DNA from: Oidiodendron maius Zn
Lineage: Eukaryota > Ascomycota > Leotiomycetes > Myxotrichaceae
Reading direction: 5' to 3'
DNA: 64,000 bases
NCBI GenBank assembly: GCA_000827325.1
Contig: KN832877.1
Location: 992,001 to 1,056,000 of the forward strand
Positions 9,988-20,501 of this stretch are shown here, piece by piece (position 1 is the first letter of the stretch; each line of letters begins with the position of its first letter). The notes under the pieces were generated by a model, which was not told the DNA's origin, did no database searches, and was given only the letters and a program-made list of their open reading frames with translations. A program made the position numbers and the translations under genes.

Positions 9988-12977
9988 TCACCAGCGACGA
10001 CTAGTTCTACCATTAGCATCGAGAGGCTATATTTATCGATTTTTCTTACCTGTAAGCTTCAGCGACAACTGGTTGGGGTCGCCTGAGCCTGCGCGGCATA
10101 TCATCTGCCTTCCTATCGCTGCTGTTTTTACGTGCGGGTTGGGTCAATTTGCCAAGTATTTCTGCCGATGTTGGCGTCAATGGCGATTCATCCGGTTCAT
10201 TGGAGTCGCTAGTCTTGCTGTTCTGGCATTCCGATAACACTGGTGTCTTCACTGGCGGCGAGGGAGTATCGTCATCGCCATCTGCTTGTCCGTGGGACGA
10301 TTGGCGTTGCATTGTGCTGGAGCCTTTGCGGTGTGAGTTAGTATCAGCATTGCCGGAGTTGCGACATGAAGACTGGACGCCTTGAGCCGAGTTGAAAGGT
10401 ATATACGATGGCCTAGCATGTGGCGATGTATTTTGAGTGGGGCTGTCATGTGAACTATAGCCCGCCGGCGATATCCCATTACGATACGGTCCCTGTTGGG
10501 GTGTAGTATAACCTGTACTTCCACCTTGGCCTTTTCCGTGCTGTTGTAGTGTATGAGGAGGACTCTGATGATGCACAGACCACGGATCCTGGAATTGTGG
10601 TGGCCCGATTCCTTGCTGTGGATTACCATAAGGACCATGATGTTGCGTTCCATGCGGGATATTTCGATATTGAGAGCCATTTGGAAACTGAGAGTGGGGG
10701 GATACAGCAGAATATTGTGCACTACTGTAGGGAGAGGTATTCTCTGGGGACATTCCATTGCCGTATGAACTCTGTCGTGGGGTTCCGTACTGACGATTTT
10801 CATACGTACCATGTTTCTGCCTGCTCCCATTGTATTGTGGTTGACCATTTTGTAGACCAGGTTGGCTGTTCATCATGCCGTGATTATTGTGGCTGTGGGG
10901 ATGTACTCCTTGTTGGGGTACATTATATCCAGAGATATCTGGCGAGGACATTGTTTTCTGGCGTTTCCGAGAAGAAATTTCGTCAGTTGAGATAGAGAGA
11001 TGCGGAACAGACCTCTTTCGCACTGGCTTAGGAGAACCAGTAACCCCTAAGGACGCAAGCAACGCTTCTGTAGTATCTTGGCTTACAGACTGGGATAGAG
11101 AACCTTCCCCGGGCTGAGGAGCCCATACATCATTCTCAGCGCTGAGAGATGGTGTACCGGCCCTATCGAGTGTTGGAGTTCCAGTAGCAGCGGGTGTGCT
11201 TTGTGCCGATATCGGTGTGCCAGGTGCTTGTACAGAACTACTACCCCACATATCCCGATCAAAGTGTTCCTGATCAAAGTGTTCTTCCTCCTGTTGCTGG
11301 TACTGAGCGTCTTCATCTATATTTTCAGTCCGTTGGTCCGCGTCGTCAGCACCATTCCAGTTGTGAAGGCTTTCGCAAGGCACCTCTCGCTTCCTGGTTG
11401 ACAAGAACTCCGGATCTATGCCTTGCCGTTTGGCCATCCACTTTGAGACTTCATGGAGTGGAATTAATTCATTCTCTGACATGGTATCCGAAAAAGCTGG
11501 ATCCTCTTGTAGGTATGCCCATTGCGGCTGGCTTCTGATAGGTCTGATAAATTCTTTCAGGTTATCCTTCCTCGCATATCTTGATACCGATGGAGGAGAG
11601 CTCATTTGAATGAGAGGAGCTGGGGTCATATCAAACGTCGTAGATAATGGTTGCGCAAGAACAACGTTTTCCGTTGGCTGACTTTCCTTGAAGATTTTCT
11701 CCCATTCCCACTTGAATTCCTCGTCTGCAGGATCATCCTCCTCAACTTCGCCTTCTTCTATCTGTTTGCTATCCTCGTTTGCCCGTGTAGGTAAGCACTC
11801 TGCTGCACTGCCACTGGGCGTGGCAATTTCTGTTGTCTGGCCTTTGTGACTGTCGCTAGAGAAAGAGTTATGGCCCAGCCGACGCGTGCCAGAAATACTC
11901 GTCTTCGATTCGTTGATGCTTTCATACTCCCCGCCCGTACTTGTAGCATATGAGCTGTGAGCTAGAGTACCCTTCGGTGCTGGCGTGGAAGGATATTGAG
12001 CACTATTCGAACCGGACGCTGGGGTATGCCGTGAGGCCTGGGACCCTTCAGAACCATACTCCAATTGTGGAGACTGTTGCGTATTAAACTGCTTTCGAGG
12101 CCAAGATGGATTTCTCCTGAAGGCCGCTTTATATTGCTGCCCGTATGAGTTGTTCGGCTGCTGGGCATCTGTTGCATTATATGGTGCCGGCTGTGTGTTA
12201 TTCCATTGCGGTGGGGGGTATGGACTACTTTGTGGCGGATATGGAGGATGTGGCTGCTGGTATAGAGGCCCAGAAGCGGGAGGGTAATACGGCTGAGGGG
12301 AGTATTGATATCCTCCTTGGTTTCCAGGATTTGGGAATTCATTTTGGTGCGGGTATTGGTCATACGGTTGCGACTGGTATCCTTGCTGGCCATATTGCGG
12401 ATCATGAGGCGTATGACTGTATGCTTGCTGAGGAGACTGGTTATAGCCATAAGGTGCTCCAGACGGGCCATACTGTTGGTTTTGTTGAGGCTGATATGGT
12501 CCTTGCTGGGGTGGAGGATAGCCCTGAGTTTGCAGGACAGGGCCAGGATATTGCTGGTATGGTGGCCCTGACATTGACGGAGCTGGATATCTCGTGACCA
12601 CAGGGGCATTATAAGAATTTACATAATGTCCACTGGGGACGCCGCTCTGATTGTTTGACCACTGTGCTCCATACGTCGCACCGCCAGCCGGCCCTCCAAG
12701 GCCGTTTGCCTGATTTGGCTGAGAGGCATGTGACGGAGTCAAACTACTGAGCCCTTGTCAGTCTCTTTGGATGTAGGCGATTCCAAAAATATGAGACAGT
12801 ACAGAATGAGGCTTACTCGGGAGTTGAGGAGCAGCCTTGGGCTCCCTGGGGGCAGTCAACCACAAAATGGCCTTCTTTTCCACATTTAAAACATATCGGG
12901 GGCGGCCCACGCGTCTGACTAGGCGGACCCGGCTGGCGACGACCGCCATTTGGCGTCGAGCCCCAATTTGATGCCAT
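9988..12977 (-). CDS. CCHC zinc-knuckle protein with long Gln/Pro/Gly/Tyr-rich low-complexity region
   Basis: Exon 1 (12977-12817) encodes MASNWGSTPNGG and a single zinc knuckle, CFKCGKEGHFVVDCP, which fits C-x2-C-x4-H-x4-C and usually binds single-stranded RNA. The main exon (about 12743-10050) encodes roughly 900 residues rich in Gln, Pro, Gly, Tyr and Ser. An acidic and ordered island in the middle reads EEFKWEWEKIFKE and later RYARKDNLKEFIRPIRSQPQWAYLQEDPAF. A short last exon (10006-9988), joined by a consensus GTAAGA donor at 10049, replaces the read-through end with TSRRW. Total length is about 958 residues. Role is unknown; an RNA-binding, granule-forming protein is a reasonable inference. 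The acceptor of intron 1 can be at either of two AGs three bases apart, both in frame. Confidence 0.85.
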
Positions 12978-13784
12978 TACCACGATCGCCTCTTCAATGA
13001 TTCATTGAACGCAGTCTGCGGATTTACCTGTACAAATGAGAAACCTGAAGAAGAGCCCGGGCAGCAAGTGACAAATTTGTGACAGTTGAAGAGTGTCAGT
13101 CTGCCCCACTTTGTGTGGAAGATGTCCTAGGACGAGATAGATCGCCTTAAGATGAAAAGCGCAAATGTAATCAAAGGGTTTGGTGAAACATCCTCCGCGG
13201 TTGCCCGAGTTAAAAATCGGGGGGTACTTGGCAACCACAGTTCTCCTTCCCTGCCGAAGAAAGGCGTATGCCCCAGAAAAACAAGTGCGAGAGAAGCAGA
13301 GATATGTATGTGAAATGACGTGAATGCAAGAGAGGGACTTAAACGAAATGCAATCAAGAAGGGGACTTTGCATTAGACAGAGAGGCTGAAATGGAGATGG
13401 AGGAAGGTTTGGGATAACGTGAGGACAAACTGAACCATGCTAATAATTCGTTCGGTTGCTGGTGGGAAGCTATCCAAACGCTAGATACGGCAATAATCTG
13501 CGTCTTTGGTTATATATCACGTGAAATTAGCTAAGGATTTTGCATCGCTGGAGCTTTGTTCGAATAATCGAGCCACCAGCAATACCCCTAGCTCTCTTTA
13601 TAATCAACCATTTTCCTTCACATCGTGTTCTGCTACTTTGTTACCCCCTACGATCTCCATATCTGCTATGACCTAGAGGTATTTTCTCCGGTGACCATGT
13701 TGTTGAACCGGCACATCTGCTCCAGAGAAACCGCATGCGCCAACTACAACTTTCCTTAAAGCCCATACATCGTGGCTCTGCATC
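12978..13784. other. Divergent intergenic region, zinc-knuckle gene / PPG1
   Basis: This 807-bp region between two divergent starts carries a CACGTG motif at 13518-13523 and pyrimidine-rich runs before the PPG1 start. No coding frame is supported. It probably holds both promoters and 5' leaders. Confidence 0.5.
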
Positions 13785-14915
13785 ATGCCTGGCCTGCCCT
13801 GTAAGCCAACAATGCTCCACATCTCTTACATGCTCCAGCTAACGTGTATTTATCAACCTAGCATCTGTTGATCTCGATCAATGCATAGAGACACTCTACA
13901 AGAAGAACCTCTTGGCCGAGTCTGTTATTGAGGCAATATGCGCCAAGACGAAAGAGCTCCTCATGCAGGAGAGCAACGTCGTGCATGTGCAGGCACCCGT
14001 CACGGTTGTAGGAGATATACATGGGCAATTCTTTGACCTGATCGAGATCTTTAAGATAGGGGGATTTTGTCCTGATACTAATTACCTTTTCTTGGGTGTG
14101 TAGATTCGGCTCACGCGATCATGCGTCTGGACGCTAATGAGTTGACAGGCGACTATGTTGATCGAGGAATGTTCAGCGTAGAAACGATTTCTCTTCTTGT
14201 TTGTCTGAAACTCCGATACCCACATCGCGTGCATTTAATACGGGGAAATCACGAGTCAAGAGGAGTTACGCAATCATACGGCTTCTATACAGAATGCTCC
14301 AGAAAGTACGGCAATGCAAATGTCTGGCATTACTTCACGGATATGTTCGATTTTCTTACCCTTAGTGTGGTGATCAACGACCAGATATTCTGTGTGCATG
14401 GAGGTATGACATTCCGTTTTGCGTGTTTAATAACTTGATCTAACATCACCGAAGGTCTTTCCCCTTCCATCCACTCAATTGATCAAATCAAGATTATTGA
14501 CCGCTTCCGCGAAATACCCCACGAAGGACCCATGGCTGACCTAGTCTGGTCGGACCCCGACTCCGAACGAGACGAATTCTCCTTGTCTCCCCGGGGAGCA
14601 GGCTACACTTTTGGTGCCCAGGTTGTTAAGAAGTTCCTCGAAGTAAACAGCATGTCACACATCCTCAGGGCACATCAGCTCTGTCAGGAAGGCTACCAAG
14701 TGCTCTATGATGATCGTCTAAGCACAGTATGGAGCGCCCCAAATTACTGCTATAGGTGTGGGAATATGGCTAGCGTGCTGGAAGTCAGTGATATGGGAGA
14801 GAGGTTCTTCAATGTATTCGCGGCAGCACCGGAGAACGATATACACAAGGATAATGCACAGCAGGGGCAGGACAAGGTTGCAGATGGTAGTGCCCTTCCT
14901 GATTACTTCTTGTAA
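13785..14915 (+). CDS. PPG1: PP2A-like serine/threonine phosphatase Ppg1
   Basis: This is a PPP-family metallophosphatase of the Ppg1 type, which in yeast affects glycogen accumulation and works with the Far (STRIPAK-like) complex. Exons 13785-13800, 13862-14095, 14149-14403 and 14455-14915 give 321 residues. Catalytic motifs are intact: GDIHGQ, GDYVDRG, RGNHESR, and [11 protein letters not shown]. The frame [28 protein letters not shown] after the third intron is much closer to Ppg1 than to PP2A or PP4. The C-terminus ends in DYFL, the tail that is carboxymethylated in PP2A-like enzymes. The first exon is only 16 nt. A second PPP gene, PP2A itself, lies at 52223-53571; the two are clearly different paralogues. 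Confidence 0.92.
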
Positions 14916-15134
14916 CTACCGGGAGATGGCGAAAGCCCAAGAGGAGTCTTACGTATGATCATTATCGTATCTCGTCAATGCATCGCTGTGACGCGTTTTT
15001 GAATGCAACCCACCATTGAAATGATCTCTCTCGTCGCCAGAGCCCAGATAGAAATAGTGCTTCTCCAACAGTATAACAATGCCAAAGCAAGTGTATTGTT
15101 GAAAGCATCGTATCCAGACCACTCAACACGTCGT

Positions 15135-16274
15135 CTACCAGTCTTTGGCAATATCGAAGGACCACTCGAAGGTGAGATGAGTCTCATGGTCATCATCGAC
15201 GAATGTGGAGATCGCGGTGTAGTGCCCACGAGCAATCATACCAGATGGCGCATCCTCCTCGGTGACTAACCGTTTGTCAGTGATTAAATTGCGCAGCAAT
15301 ACCTAAGTCACTTACACCTCTTCTCGTACACTGGAGCGTTCTCGGTATTGGGAGCATAGCTACCCTATTACATTGTCAGTATAATGATCTAACAAATTCA
15401 TGTGTAGAGGCAACATACGAGCATCTCTTGGTCCTTGGAGACGCGAATGCCCTTCCTCTTGACGACCTGGACATAGTGGAGGCCACTGAGAATCTGATGC
15501 TGTACCTTAAACTTGGCACTCATTGTGAACTTAGCTCCCTCTTTGATCTTGAATGGGTTATCTTTGAGTGTTTTCTCCGATCCGGGAGTGGCGAGGTCAA
15601 TGGTGACAGGAGGGCGTCCGGGAGAGTTCATCGTCAGGGATAGGATGATGCACTTGCGTGGGTCGTTGGGATCCGAAATGCTCTTTCCACTAGCTCCAAG
15701 ACCGAGAGACTCCTTGTACTTTTGTAGAGACTCGTCGTTGGCATCTATCAAATACGTAAGCTCCTTAAAATATTGGTCTTATCAGGCGAAGAGACATAGG
15801 CAATTTTAAATAAAATAGCACACTTCACAAAGCTCATACCCTTACTCCTTCAAACTCGTCGCGTTGACAACGCTATTACGAAGCGCATGGAGAGTGGAGA
15901 ATAGACAGGACGAGTGGAATGGGAGAATATTATCACAAGAGTGTAGAAAGAAAGCAAATTGCAAATCTATCGAGAATAAATTCGCAAGATATACTTTCTC
16001 TTCCTCAATCGTAAGCTGTAGTAGCACCGTCATGTCCTAGCTCAAGCCTTTCGATAACAGTCCCACTTGGAATATCGACAGAGCGACAAGAACTGAAATC
16101 ACAGAAACTGGTTCAAGTAAAAAGAAGGCCAGTTTAAATGAATAAGCATGCATGCAGAGGTTCGATAGAAATCAACATACCCATCTTATGGTATTCATCA
16201 ATCGTTCTCTTCTCTCCGACTTTGTACCCCTCAGTCTGTTCTGGCAGGAGGTCTTCATTGTTGTTGGACGCCAT
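15135..16274 (-). CDS. RDI1: Rho GDP-dissociation inhibitor
   Basis: RhoGDI extracts prenylated Rho GTPases (Cdc42, Rho1, Rac) from membranes and keeps them soluble in the GDP state. Exons 16274-16181, 15744-15419, 15364-15316 and 15265-15135 give 199 residues, the usual length. The start gives MASNNNEDLLPEQTEGYKVG. The immunoglobulin-like domain contains DESLQKYKESLGLG, KEGAKFTMSAKFKVQHQILSG in two overlapping strands, and the end EWSFDIAKDW matches the family end. The first intron is 436 nt, far longer than the roughly 50-nt introns nearby, and follows codon 31. The other three junctions are short and in phase. The assignment is secure. Confidence 0.94.
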
Positions 16275-16909
16275 CTTGGTACCTTTGGTGAATCTTTGTC
16301 GATATGCCTCTACAGTTGGATGCTTTAAAAAAGGCAATAGATATCGAGTAGTGGATTGATGTTGGTAGAGGGGGGAGAGTTGTGAAATGTTTCGTGGTGG
16401 GGTTGTTGACGACTCCTTTCTGTTGCAGACCCTCACCGCCTTTCATGCAGGTCCCCAGGCACGTGGGATACGGCAATGCAAGCAGGTAGGAAGATTTACT
16501 CTTTTGATAGAAACATAGTCAATCAAAACAACTCTGTATAGCCATCCAATAAATTCTTATCACGACCCTTGCTATATATATAGCTGGATCGTTTTACAAT
16601 CATCATATACAAGTACCGCAAAGCAGCCGGGATTAGTTACTGGTACACCACTTATGTCTACTTTTAAGCAAGGAATATATCCTCTGTATTATAGACATCT
16701 TCAAATCATTCTAATATATAAGGGACACAAGATCGTTGGAGTCCTTTATAATATACCCCACTCCCTTCTATTTCCTTACATGTAGCGGTACAATGTGGCA
16801 TGGCTTTCCCTATCAGTACTGGACAACCATCTCTCCCCAATTTCTATATCAACCTAGAGTAGCTGCAGATATCTATGATATGAATCAACCTAAAACCATT
16901 TCTCTAGGG
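16275..16909. other. Intergenic region between RDI1 start and the TMEM42-like stop
   Basis: Both flanking genes are on the minus strand, so this holds the RDI1 promoter and the 3' end of the upstream gene. A CACGTG motif is at 16460-16465. The stretch 16490-16760 is AT-rich with TATATA runs. No coding frame is supported. Confidence 0.5.
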
Positions 16910-18049
16910 CTAGATATCCAAATTCTCCTCCCCTTCATCCAGATCTAGTTGCAAGACGTCCTCTTCTACACCTGTCTTATTCCTGTCCGAATCCAACGAC
17001 TCATCCAATTCGACACTCCCTCTATTCAGTAATGCGTCGTCTTCATCGGTGTAAGTGCCTTCTGTAGTCTGGACAGCCGAATCTTCGCCGTCTTTGCTTG
17101 GTTCAGTCTCTTCTCTACGGCCGATGATTACGTTCCCAACAACCAACAGCGCAGCACCAAGCCACCAAAGCGGAGGCAATGATTCGCGGAAGATCATGAA
17201 GCCAAGGACAGCAGTGATCATGAAATTAGCAGACGTATTGATGATGCTGACTTGCGTGGTGGAAGTTCCACGAGCGAGGGCTTTTGTGAATAGTGTCCAC
17301 ATCTATCTTGTTAATGAAAGTCATATTGGTAGTGTAGGAATACTCACAATACCATTAAAGATAAGATTCAATGCAAAGAACATCTATGTATCTTTAGCCC
17401 GCATCCACAACATAACGATATTACCACATCTACAAGAGGGGATACTGTGGACAGCGGTAAATGCGGAGAGTACGGGCTTATTGGCACGATAATGCCCTAA
17501 GCATGAGGAGAGCAAAAGGGCAGCTTACAACCCGGACAATAATCTCAACAACTTTCTCTCCACTCCCGACTCCGAGAAGGTTCGCAAGCGACGTCGCAAA
17601 CGTAGTTGTGAGCTCTGTCGTAGTCCTAGAGAGTGCATCAATACAATAAGAAAATTCAAACAATGTGCATCTTGCTTCAGAATGGAGATGTCCCATCGCA
17701 AGGCCAATGTATAGCGGGGAGGTAAACAACGTACAGCTTGGCAAAAACCCCATTGAAAGCCGCGCATGCTCCGCTGGCAACCGCGAGGATAAGCCACTGG
17801 GACCGCCGGCTCATATTCTGCAAATCCATCCTTGGGGGTTCTCCTTCTGTTGCCCAGGGTGATGTCCCTTTAAAAGTAACGAGGTTAGAACTAGAACAAC
17901 GTCGAGTTAAAGATGGGTCCGAGATCACCTGATGCCTGAGACCTTGTGGTCGAGATTCCGGCAATGGTCCCAGAGTTCTGAGTTGCAGACTCCTCCGCAC
18001 GGAGTCTTGATTCCTTGCTTCTGTCTTCTTGATGGCGCTGGCGCAGCAT
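16910..18049 (-). CDS. TMEM42/EamA-like small drug-metabolite-transporter family membrane protein
   Basis: Exons 18049-17929, 17867-17735, 17625-17529, 17383-17348 and 17302-16910 join in phase to about 259 residues. After a polar N-terminus (end of it: GTSPWATEGEPPRMDLQNMS) come about five hydrophobic segments: WLILAVASGACAAFNGVFAK, TTFATSLANLLG, a segment ending FNGIMWTLFTKAL, QVSIINTSANFMITAVLGFM and LWWLGAALLVVGNVIIG. This is one half of a drug/metabolite-transporter fold, as in TMEM42. The C-terminus is an acidic cytosolic tail of about 60 residues. Substrate is unknown. The start is uncertain: an in-frame ATG at 18163 would lengthen the N-terminus by 38 residues. A 36-nt exon holds only MFFALNLIFNGI. 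Confidence 0.82.
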
Positions 18050-18583
18050 TTTGATCGTAATGGTTATTTCCAGATGGCGTCGCGTTAGTTGTCGAATGCT
18101 GCCCTGGCAAAAGCGAGCTACGAAGGAGTGCCTTTTCAAGGAGCCCCAAATTACAGAGTGCACAATGCTAAAAAGATAAGATAGCTATGTATGCATTTGT
18201 AGAGCTAAATTAAGGCAAATTGTTTAAACGCCACTGAGGTATATGGGTAGTTTCGTGTTAGATTCTTTACCACTATGGTGGAGTTACAGCTCCGGAATAT
18301 CATGCAATGGGACAAGACGCTCAAACAGGAGAGTATGATGTGGTATCGTATTCTTCTATGTCATGCAGCCTGACCTTTATGCCCAGCCACCAGACCAAGT
18401 GGTATCTAAAGTCACAACCAATTTATGAACGCCAGCCAGTTCGCCCAACGCCAACATATCCCAATGCATTTCAGGACATGCATTCCCAGTCTCATAGCCA
18501 GACCAAGCATGCAGAGTCGAACTAGGAACACATCATTTGCCAACTGAAATGTGCTTGTAGCAGAGGAGAAGTCGAGAGTACGA
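18050..18583. other. Intergenic region between TMEM42-like start and TOA2 stop
   Basis: Two minus-strand genes flank this region. A plus-strand frame of 72 codons at 18307-18525 looks like nothing known. It probably holds the upstream promoter and the TOA2 3' end. Confidence 0.45.
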
Positions 18584-19053
18584 TCACTGGGGATCTCCTG
18601 GTCTCTTGCTATTGCAGCTGACGATCTTTACCTTATCTGCCTGCACCGTCTGAGTCGAGTTGTCCATCTTGAAAGTGACGTCTTTGATCAGAAAGGTCCA
18701 GACTTCATCACAGAAACGGTAGGTATCGAGGTGACCCTATATTAGAGCATGGCATTAGCCCATCCTCTTACTTCTCCCCACTATTGGTGAGTAGTACCTT
18801 AAAAGTTAACCGCGCCTTCACTTTCTCCGCCAATACCTCTGTAATACTGCGATCAAAGTTTGCCAAGATCTTCATCGCCAACTGAGGCTCGATACGGCGC
18901 TCGCTGATCAGATCGTCGAGGGTATCCGTCAGAGCCATGCCGATGCTAGAGTACAGTTCAGTCAGTCCTGGCGTAGCAAGACATTGGTTGAGCAGAGTGG
19001 CAGTACCTGCTACGGCGATAGAGCTCGTAAAAGGACTGTCCGGGAGTCGCCAT
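18584..19053 (-). CDS. TOA2: Transcription initiation factor IIA gamma subunit
   Basis: TFIIA gamma forms a beta-barrel with the alpha/beta subunit and steadies TBP on the TATA box. Exons 19053-19007, 18945-18798 and 18736-18584 give 115 residues, the family length. The N-terminal helical domain reads [20 protein letters not shown] and [15 protein letters not shown]; the C-terminal barrel reads [19 protein letters not shown] and [10 protein letters not shown]. All introns are short and in phase. The gene is divergent from VMA16 with 231 bp between the starts. Confidence 0.95.
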
Positions 19054-19284
19054 CGTGATCTGAGGGTGAAATGGCGATGGTTGTAGAAGGGAAGTTCACA
19101 CTATGAATCAGTCTCGCGATATACGCTTCAGATGAGTAAGCTGGCGCTTCAACTGCGCTAAATTTACGGGAGGCTGTACGGCTTCGCTTATGGTCGACGA
19201 CTCCAGCTTGTTCCTCTTTGTAGCTGTCGCCTACAGCAGAAACTCAACTCGGATTCTACGCCTTCACTCAGTTGTGCTAGCAAA
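19054..19284. promoter_or_regulatory. Short bidirectional promoter, TOA2 / VMA16
   Basis: Only 231 bp separate the two divergent start codons, so both genes must be controlled from here. The region has mixed composition and no obvious TATA box. Co-regulation is an inference from spacing. Confidence 0.5.
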
Positions 19285-20097
19285 ATGGGTCTTGGCTATG
19301 TCCTTGGTGGCGCGTCGACAGCGCTGACGGTCATCGGAGCTTGTAAGATACAAGATGGATATACTGCTACAAAAGACTGATACTTGCTAGATATGCTCTT
19401 TACTGGTGATGGCGAGGCTTTCAACGTATGTTCAAGTGGTTTGAAGATATGGAGACGGGATTCTAACTACATATATAGGTTGGACAATTTCTCGAAGATG
19501 TATCGCCATATGCATGGGCAGACTTGGGCATTGGGTTGTGCATAGGTTTATCAGTGGTTGGAGCAGCATGGTACGAAGCGCCACCTAATTACCCCGGCTT
19601 TAGTACTGATATCAAACAGGGGCATCTTCATAACAGGCTCGTCGATTATAGGTGGAGGAGTCAAAGCCCCACGAATCCGAACGAAGAATCTCATCTCCAT
19701 CATCTTCTGCGAAGTAGTCGCCATTTACGGCGTAATTATGTCCATTGTTTTCTACGCGAAGGTCGGTATAATCAGCGTTGACCCAACTGTCGCTGCTGCG
19801 AACTACGCGGCGAACTACTACACTGGATATGCGTTGTTCTGGGGAGGCTTGACTGTAGGCTTCTGCAATATGATTTGCGGAATCTCGGTAGGAATCAATG
19901 GAAGTGGTGCGGCCTTAGCAGACGCTGCGGATCCAACACTGTTCGTATACGTCCGACAAAATGCCGTTAATCATGAGACTAATAAATAGGTTAGATTCGT
20001 GAAAATTCTTGTCATCGAAATCTTCAGCTCTGTTTTAGGGCTATTCGGCCTTATCATTGGGTTATTAGTGGTACAGAGCGCTAAAGAATTCAAATGA
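19285..20097 (+). CDS. VMA16: V-type proton ATPase 21-kDa proteolipid subunit c''
   Basis: Subunit c'' is one of three proteolipids of the membrane proton-turning ring (V0) of the vacuolar ATPase. Exons 19285-19342, 19391-19425, 19479-19570, 19620-19940 and 19995-20097 give 202 residues. Membrane helices include [59 protein letters not shown] and [20 protein letters not shown]. The proton-binding glutamate lies in [10 protein letters not shown], as in the c'' family, and a second acidic residue in VIEIF. The last intron uses the weak donor GTTCGT at 19941; it is preferred over the nearby GTATAC because it restores DPTLFVKILV exactly. Confidence 0.93.
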
Positions 20098-20501
20098 GCG
20101 ACAGGAGACTGGTTCGAGCGTAAGGTTATAGTACTACGTGCTACTGTTACGTAGAGGTGCCTATGTATACAAGAGATAGTTGACGAAAGGCGTTCCGGTA
20201 GAGGCAGAAACCTTGGGTCTGAACTGAAGTTATCGTATTACCAGGCAGAGTGATGCCGAATAGCTTGTATCATATGAACCATTCAAAATTGCATTCTCAA
20301 TTTCCACAATTCCCCTTCCCGTATTCCAGTCAATCCCTGTGCTTTCAATTCCGCAGTTCAAAAATGTCCAAAGATAACGCGCTACCCTACCCGTTACGAA
20401 TATTGTAGGTTTATTGGTGGAGCTGGTCTACAATAGTTTCTTATCTCTCGCCCAAAGCCTTCACTGTATTATGATTGCAACACCATTTTGATAATAATAA
20501 A
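20098..20501. other. Convergent intergenic region, VMA16 / cnxE
   Basis: This 404-bp region between two facing stop codons has no supported coding frame. It should hold both 3' ends. I see nothing else in it. Confidence 0.5.

Noticed and set aside
10249-12609. Long frames on both strands over the zinc-knuckle gene
   Set aside because: They are shadows of the repetitive Gln/Pro-rich coding sequence, whose codon pattern keeps other frames open.
15842-16033. Frame of 63 codons inside the long RDI1 intron
   Set aside because: It lies between two exons that splice in phase to give a complete RhoGDI, and shows no protein family features.
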